A stretch of 64,000 nt of DNA. It comes from Acidobacteriota bacterium. Lineage in GTDB: Bacteria; Acidobacteriota; Terriglobia; Terriglobales; SCQP01. The DNA lies in NCBI GenBank assembly GCA_021818955.1, contig JAKASR010000018.1:17071-81070 (forward strand), given 5' to 3'. The notes under the pieces are model-generated. The model made no database searches, was not told the origin of the DNA, and saw nothing but the letters and a program-made list of their open reading frames with translations. A program made the translations under genes and the position numbers. Positions within the stretch are counted from its first letter, which is position 1. Each line of letters opens with the position of its first letter. Of the stretch, positions 63,771-64,000 are shown piece by piece.

Positions 63771-64000
63771 AACGTTAACGGCCGAGTCGGACAGTAGTTT
63801 TCGTCATTGGCAATTTCGAAGAAATTGCCTCAAGCCATGCCCGCAGGCCGAAGCGCGGGGTTCCTTTTAGGTCCCGCGCCTATTAATGACAATACCAAGC
63901 AATTCCGCAGGAATTGCGCCCGGCAATGCCCGGCAGCCATGAGTATTCGCCATGTGTCCGGTTTCGGCCGGACCTTTGCGAAAGCGTCAGCGCCTAAAAG
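63771..64000 (+). repeat. Dispersed hairpin repeat, long copy I (cut by window end)
   Basis: A copy starting CGTTAACGGCCGAGTCGGACAG with all modules up to GCGTCAGCGCCTAAAAG, where the window ends before the terminal hairpin. It uses TTCCTTTTAGG in the GCGCGGG loop, like copy G. Confidence 0.9.

Noticed and set aside
39384-64000. Intergenic repeats as a CRISPR array
   Set aside because: Copies are 190-255 nt, kilobases apart, and internally structured. There are no short regular repeat-spacer units and no cas genes.
39384-64000. Repeats as full insertion sequences
   Set aside because: No transposase, no long ORF and no terminal inverted repeats of the usual IS type across the ends.

Overview
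The window looks like a chromosomal segment of a GC-rich Gram-negative bacterium, most plausibly an Acidobacteriota member. This is inferred from gene content: a very long sortilin/VPS10-like BNR-repeat secreted protein, a glycine-rich TonB-family protein, Ser/Gln-rich BON-domain proteins, a decaheme cytochrome plus MtrB/PioB-type barrel, and a two-domain ThyX. No rRNA, transposase, integrase, phage gene or CRISPR array was seen. Nearly all of it reads as housekeeping plus lineage-specific accessory genes.

Layout. 0-4.4 kb: the 5' end of maf (cut by the window edge), a GT-C-like membrane glycosyltransferase, a processive-type GT2 and a TonB-like protein. 4.5-9.1 kb: a leftward pyrimidine block, thyX-pyrR-pyrB-pyrC, covering UMP synthesis steps 2 and 3, its regulator, and dTMP synthesis. 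9.1-18.1 kb: an RsmB-like rRNA methyltransferase, a four-BON secreted protein, a GAF/GGDEF/HD-GYP cyclic-di-GMP protein and MurJ. 18-27 kb: a secreted unknown, a truncated MetX-like remnant, an isoprenylcysteine-methyltransferase-like enzyme, an esterase, a MacB/LolD-type ABC exporter pair, a polyprenyl-phosphate glycosyltransferase, a GT39-like membrane protein and a small membrane protein.

27.6-31.8 kb: a porin-cytochrome cassette (decaheme DmsE/MtrA-like cytochrome, MtrB/PioB-like outer-membrane barrel, monoheme cytochrome c) ending in a good intrinsic terminator. It probably moves electrons across the outer membrane. 31.9-39.1 kb: mfd with two unusual insertions, then the BNR/sortilin-like protein. 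39.7-46.6 kb: MBL hydrolase, membrane protein, zinc ribbon, BON protein, divergent dxs and ispA, FmdB, and small ORFs. 46.7 kb: tRNA-Ser(GGA). 46.8-51.6 kb: two Gfo/Idh/MocA oxidoreductases with a DUF1080 protein and an amidohydrolase, probably for sugar or cyclitol breakdown. 52-57.2 kb: a phytoene-desaturase-like FAD enzyme, a secreted Ig-like protein, NAD kinase, an MCE/MlaD protein and a membrane protein. 57.7-63.6 kb: a giant CPBP protease-like protein and the overlapping argC-argB-GNAT (argA-like) operon.

The most striking unexplained structure is a family of dispersed, hairpin-rich intergenic repeats of about 190-255 bp. There are five long copies (one cut by the window end) and six fragments, all in the same orientation and all in the right-hand three quarters of the window. 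The copies are modular, with optional hairpins, conserved ends and a short conserved reading frame. They look like a non-autonomous mobile element or a structured RNA/DNA family.
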